Shown here piece by piece: positions 62,487-64,000 of a stretch of DNA of 64,000 nucleotides. A program made the position numbers and the translations under genes. How positions within the stretch are numbered: position 1 is the first letter of the stretch; each line of letters opens with the position of its first letter. Origin of the DNA: an uncultured Pseudomonadales bacterium (GTDB lineage Bacteria > Pseudomonadota > Gammaproteobacteria > Pseudomonadales > Cellvibrionaceae); assembly GCA_947494095.1 (NCBI GenBank), contig CANLTI010000002.1, forward strand, positions 118,962 to 182,961. The letters are read 5' to 3'. The notes below the pieces were generated by a model. It saw only the letters and a program-made list of their open reading frames with translations, was not told the DNA's origin and searched no databases.

Positions 62487-64000
62487 ATGGCTGATAAAAT
62501 AGATCCCAAAGATAAAAAACAGCAAAATGAACTTGATCAATTTACCTCAGGTGATGGCGCGGAGAGGCCGAACCTTGACGCTGAAGAGCGCCAAGCCAGC
62601 GATGCCGACTCGGCAGACGAAAGCGCCATTGCTGCAGGTAACTTAAGTTATAGCGACCCTTTTGCGCGCAACGGTATACAGGCCGAAACTACGTCTGGAC
62701 TGTCGACTGATGATCAGGCTCTTGAGCTTCAAACATTAAAAAGTGTTGATGATGCCACCGATACCACTGCAGGCCTTGAGGGTGATTCGGCGCCTGAGGC
62801 TGACAGTCAGCCGAATTCAGATGCGCTGGCACCTGTGGGAGAGCAAGCTGCCAGCGCCGATACTGGCGCCGAGCAAGGCACGCAGAGCTTTAGGCGCTCG
62901 AGCTCACAAATTACAAACCAAGAAAATACGACGCTTGATGCACCGCAAATCAACACTGCTACACCTCAAAACGCTTCTACGCCCTCAGCAGAAGACCCAG
63001 ATTTTGTTAATCCAGCCTCGGTAGACCCAAATAATAGCCCGCAAGCTGGCAGCGATACCGGCACCGCGCTCGAAGGCGCCGGCGCCAAAGCCTTTGATGT
63101 GATCGCCAACGACAGCGATGTGGATGGCGATACACTCATCTTAACCAATGCCGAAGTCACCGATGGCGCAGGCAGCGTGACCATTGAAAACGGCCAAGTC
63201 GTCTTTAATCCCGATGACAGTCACAACAATTTGGCCGAAGGCGAAACCGCCGACGTCACAGTGAGCTACACCATTACCGATGGCAATGGCGAAACCAGTA
63301 CGGCCAATCTCACGATTACCGTGACTGGCAGCAACGACGGCCCGACCGCCGAGCTCGCCGGGAATAGCGTCAATGAAAACGCCCAAGCGGGCACGATCAT
63401 CGGCGATCTCTCGGCCATCGACCCCGATAACAGCGATACCCACAGCTACGCGGTGGTCGATACCGACAGCCCCTTTGAAGTGGTCGACGGCCAGTTGGTG
63501 GTTAAAGACGGCGCATCAATCGATTATGAAGCCGGCGGCACGCTAGAGGTGAACGTGCAAGTCACCGACAACCACGGCGGCACCAGCACCAAAACCTTTA
63601 CCATTAACGTGGCCGATATCAACGAAGGCCCCGAGGCGCAAAACGATACCGGCACCGCCCTCGAAGGCGCCGGCGAAACGCGCTTTGATGTGATCGCCAA
63701 CGACAGCGATGTGGATGGCGACGCACTCATTTTAACCCATGCCGAAGTCACCGATGGCGCGGGCTCGGTCACGATTGAAAACGGCAAAGTCGTGTTCAAC
63801 CCCGATGAGAGCCACAACAGCTTGGCCGAAGGCGAAACCGCGGATGTCACCGTCACTTATACCGTGACCGATGAACACGGCGAAACCAGCACGGCGGATC
63901 TCACGATTACGGTCACGGGCAGTAATGATGGTCCCGTTGCCGTGGCCGATATCGGCGATGTTACGGAAGGCGACGGATCAACAACGTTTGATGTCATGGC
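62487..64000 (+). CDS. Giant cadherin/Ig-like repeat adhesin, 3' end outside window
   Basis: Open from the ATG at 62487 to the window edge (504 codons). Residues 1-188 are acidic, low-complexity and lack a signal peptide, consistent with type I secretion, though no secretion signal can be seen because the C-terminus is missing. From 63054 a 197-residue compound repeat begins: an Ig-like/VCBS-type unit (TALEGAG, FDVIANDSDVDGD, ITVTGSNDGP), a cadherin-like unit (SVNENAQAGTIIGDLSAIDP), then the first unit again at 63645. Repeat DNA is GC-rich with GGC/GCC/ACC codons, unlike the N-terminal part. Likely calcium-binding surface adhesin for biofilm or host contact. Confidence 0.88.
   Translation, partial: MADKIDPKDKKQQNELDQFTSGDGAERPNLDAEERQASDADSADESAIAAGNLSYSDPFARNGIQAETTSGLSTDDQALELQTLKSVDDATDTTAGLEGDSAPEADSQPNSDALAPVGEQAASADTGAEQGTQSFRRSSSQITNQENTTLDAPQINTATPQNASTPSAEDPDFVNPASVDPNNSPQAGSDTGTALEGAGAKAFDVIANDSDVDGDTLILTNAEVTDGAGSVTIENGQVVFNPDDSHNNLAEGETADVTVSYTITDGNGETSTANLTITVTGSNDGPTAELAGNSVNENAQAGTIIGDLSAIDPDNSDTHSYAVVDTDSPFEVVDGQLVVKDGASIDYEAGGTLEVNVQVTDNHGGTSTKTFTINVADINEGPEAQNDTGTALEGAGETRFDVIANDSDVDGDALILTHAEVTDGAGSVTIENGKVVFNPDESHNSLAEGETADVTVTYTVTDEHGETSTADLTITVTGSNDGPVAVADIGDVTEGDGSTTFDVM
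63054..63941 (+). repeat. Adhesin coding repeat, period 591 bases
   Basis: The unit at 63054-63350 recurs at 63645-63941 with roughly 85 percent identity by eye, separated by a cadherin-like unit. The period is 591 bases (197 codons). Likely continues beyond the window. Confidence 0.88.

Noticed and set aside
62743..63856. Several ORFs in other frames within the adhesin region
   Set aside because: They are shadows of the open adhesin frame that starts at 62487 and runs off the window; the repeated hydrophobic minus-strand ORFs merely reflect the repeat.

Overview
The window looks like chromosomal DNA of a Gram-negative gammaproteobacterium, probably a marine one of the Cellvibrionales/Alteromonadales type. 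Evidence: a TonB-dependent receptor, several outer-membrane beta-barrels, a lipoprotein, RpoH with an RpoH box, the gammaproteobacterial cluster def-fmt-rsmB-trkA-trkH divergent from lysM-dprA, hemD-hemX-hemY, and the start of a giant cadherin-like adhesin. Base composition is moderate, roughly mid-40s percent GC by eye, except for the GC-rich adhesin repeats at the right edge. The genus assignment is inference only.

Layout. 1-5.1 kb: end of a diguanylate cyclase, rsmD, coaD, tex. 5.1-12.1 kb: a SHOCT-domain protein, a GPH sugar symporter, and a LysR regulator divergent from a GST gene and a three-module oxidoreductase. 12.1-14.2 kb: two cobalamin-assembly genes. 14.5-22.3 kb: small barrels, an EEP-family hydrolase, CsbD, an AI-2E-family permease, a secreted methyltransferase, MscS, a hexapeptide acetyltransferase and a second methyltransferase. 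22.4-26.3 kb: a TonB receptor gene followed 2 bases later by a histidine kinase gene. 26.4-33.7 kb: small membrane proteins, rhlE, a DUF1588-type CxxCH protein and a YHS protein. 33.8-42.6 kb: trkH, trkA, rsmB, fmt, def / lysM, dprA, then tRNA-Arg(TCG). 42.9-51.7 kb: a tautomerase-like gene, the retropepsin / 7TM-transglutaminase / RimK-like ligase triad, a thioredoxin-like gene, hemD-hemX-hemY and rluA. 51.7-55.6 kb: argE, phzF-like, a MATE pump and a cysteine-rich orphan. 56-64 kb: rpoH, a DUF423 gene, an LplT-PlsC-Aas fusion, an orphan coupled to a D-lactate dehydrogenase, and the open-ended adhesin.

The most distinctive feature is a family of seven dispersed non-coding elements (161-265 bases; one truncated). 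They have the terminal inverted repeat GTAACTATTCAG and, where both ends survive outside simple sequence, 8-base target duplications (three perfect, two with one mismatch). They are built from nested inverted repeats and match the end and target signature of the IS66 family, so I read them as non-autonomous IS66-type MITEs. No transposase is present in the window. Six of the seven lie upstream of a gene, one only 19 bases from a start codon. Two are larger because of extra hairpin modules, and one is a recombinant.

Other points of interest are an LplT-PlsC-acyl-ACP-synthetase fusion whose adenylation domain has lost its nucleotide-binding motif and C-terminal subdomain, a 12-base tandem repeat coding VIEE units at the mature N-terminus of the TonB receptor, and the receptor-kinase gene pair. 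I see no prophage, CRISPR array or recognisable defence island.
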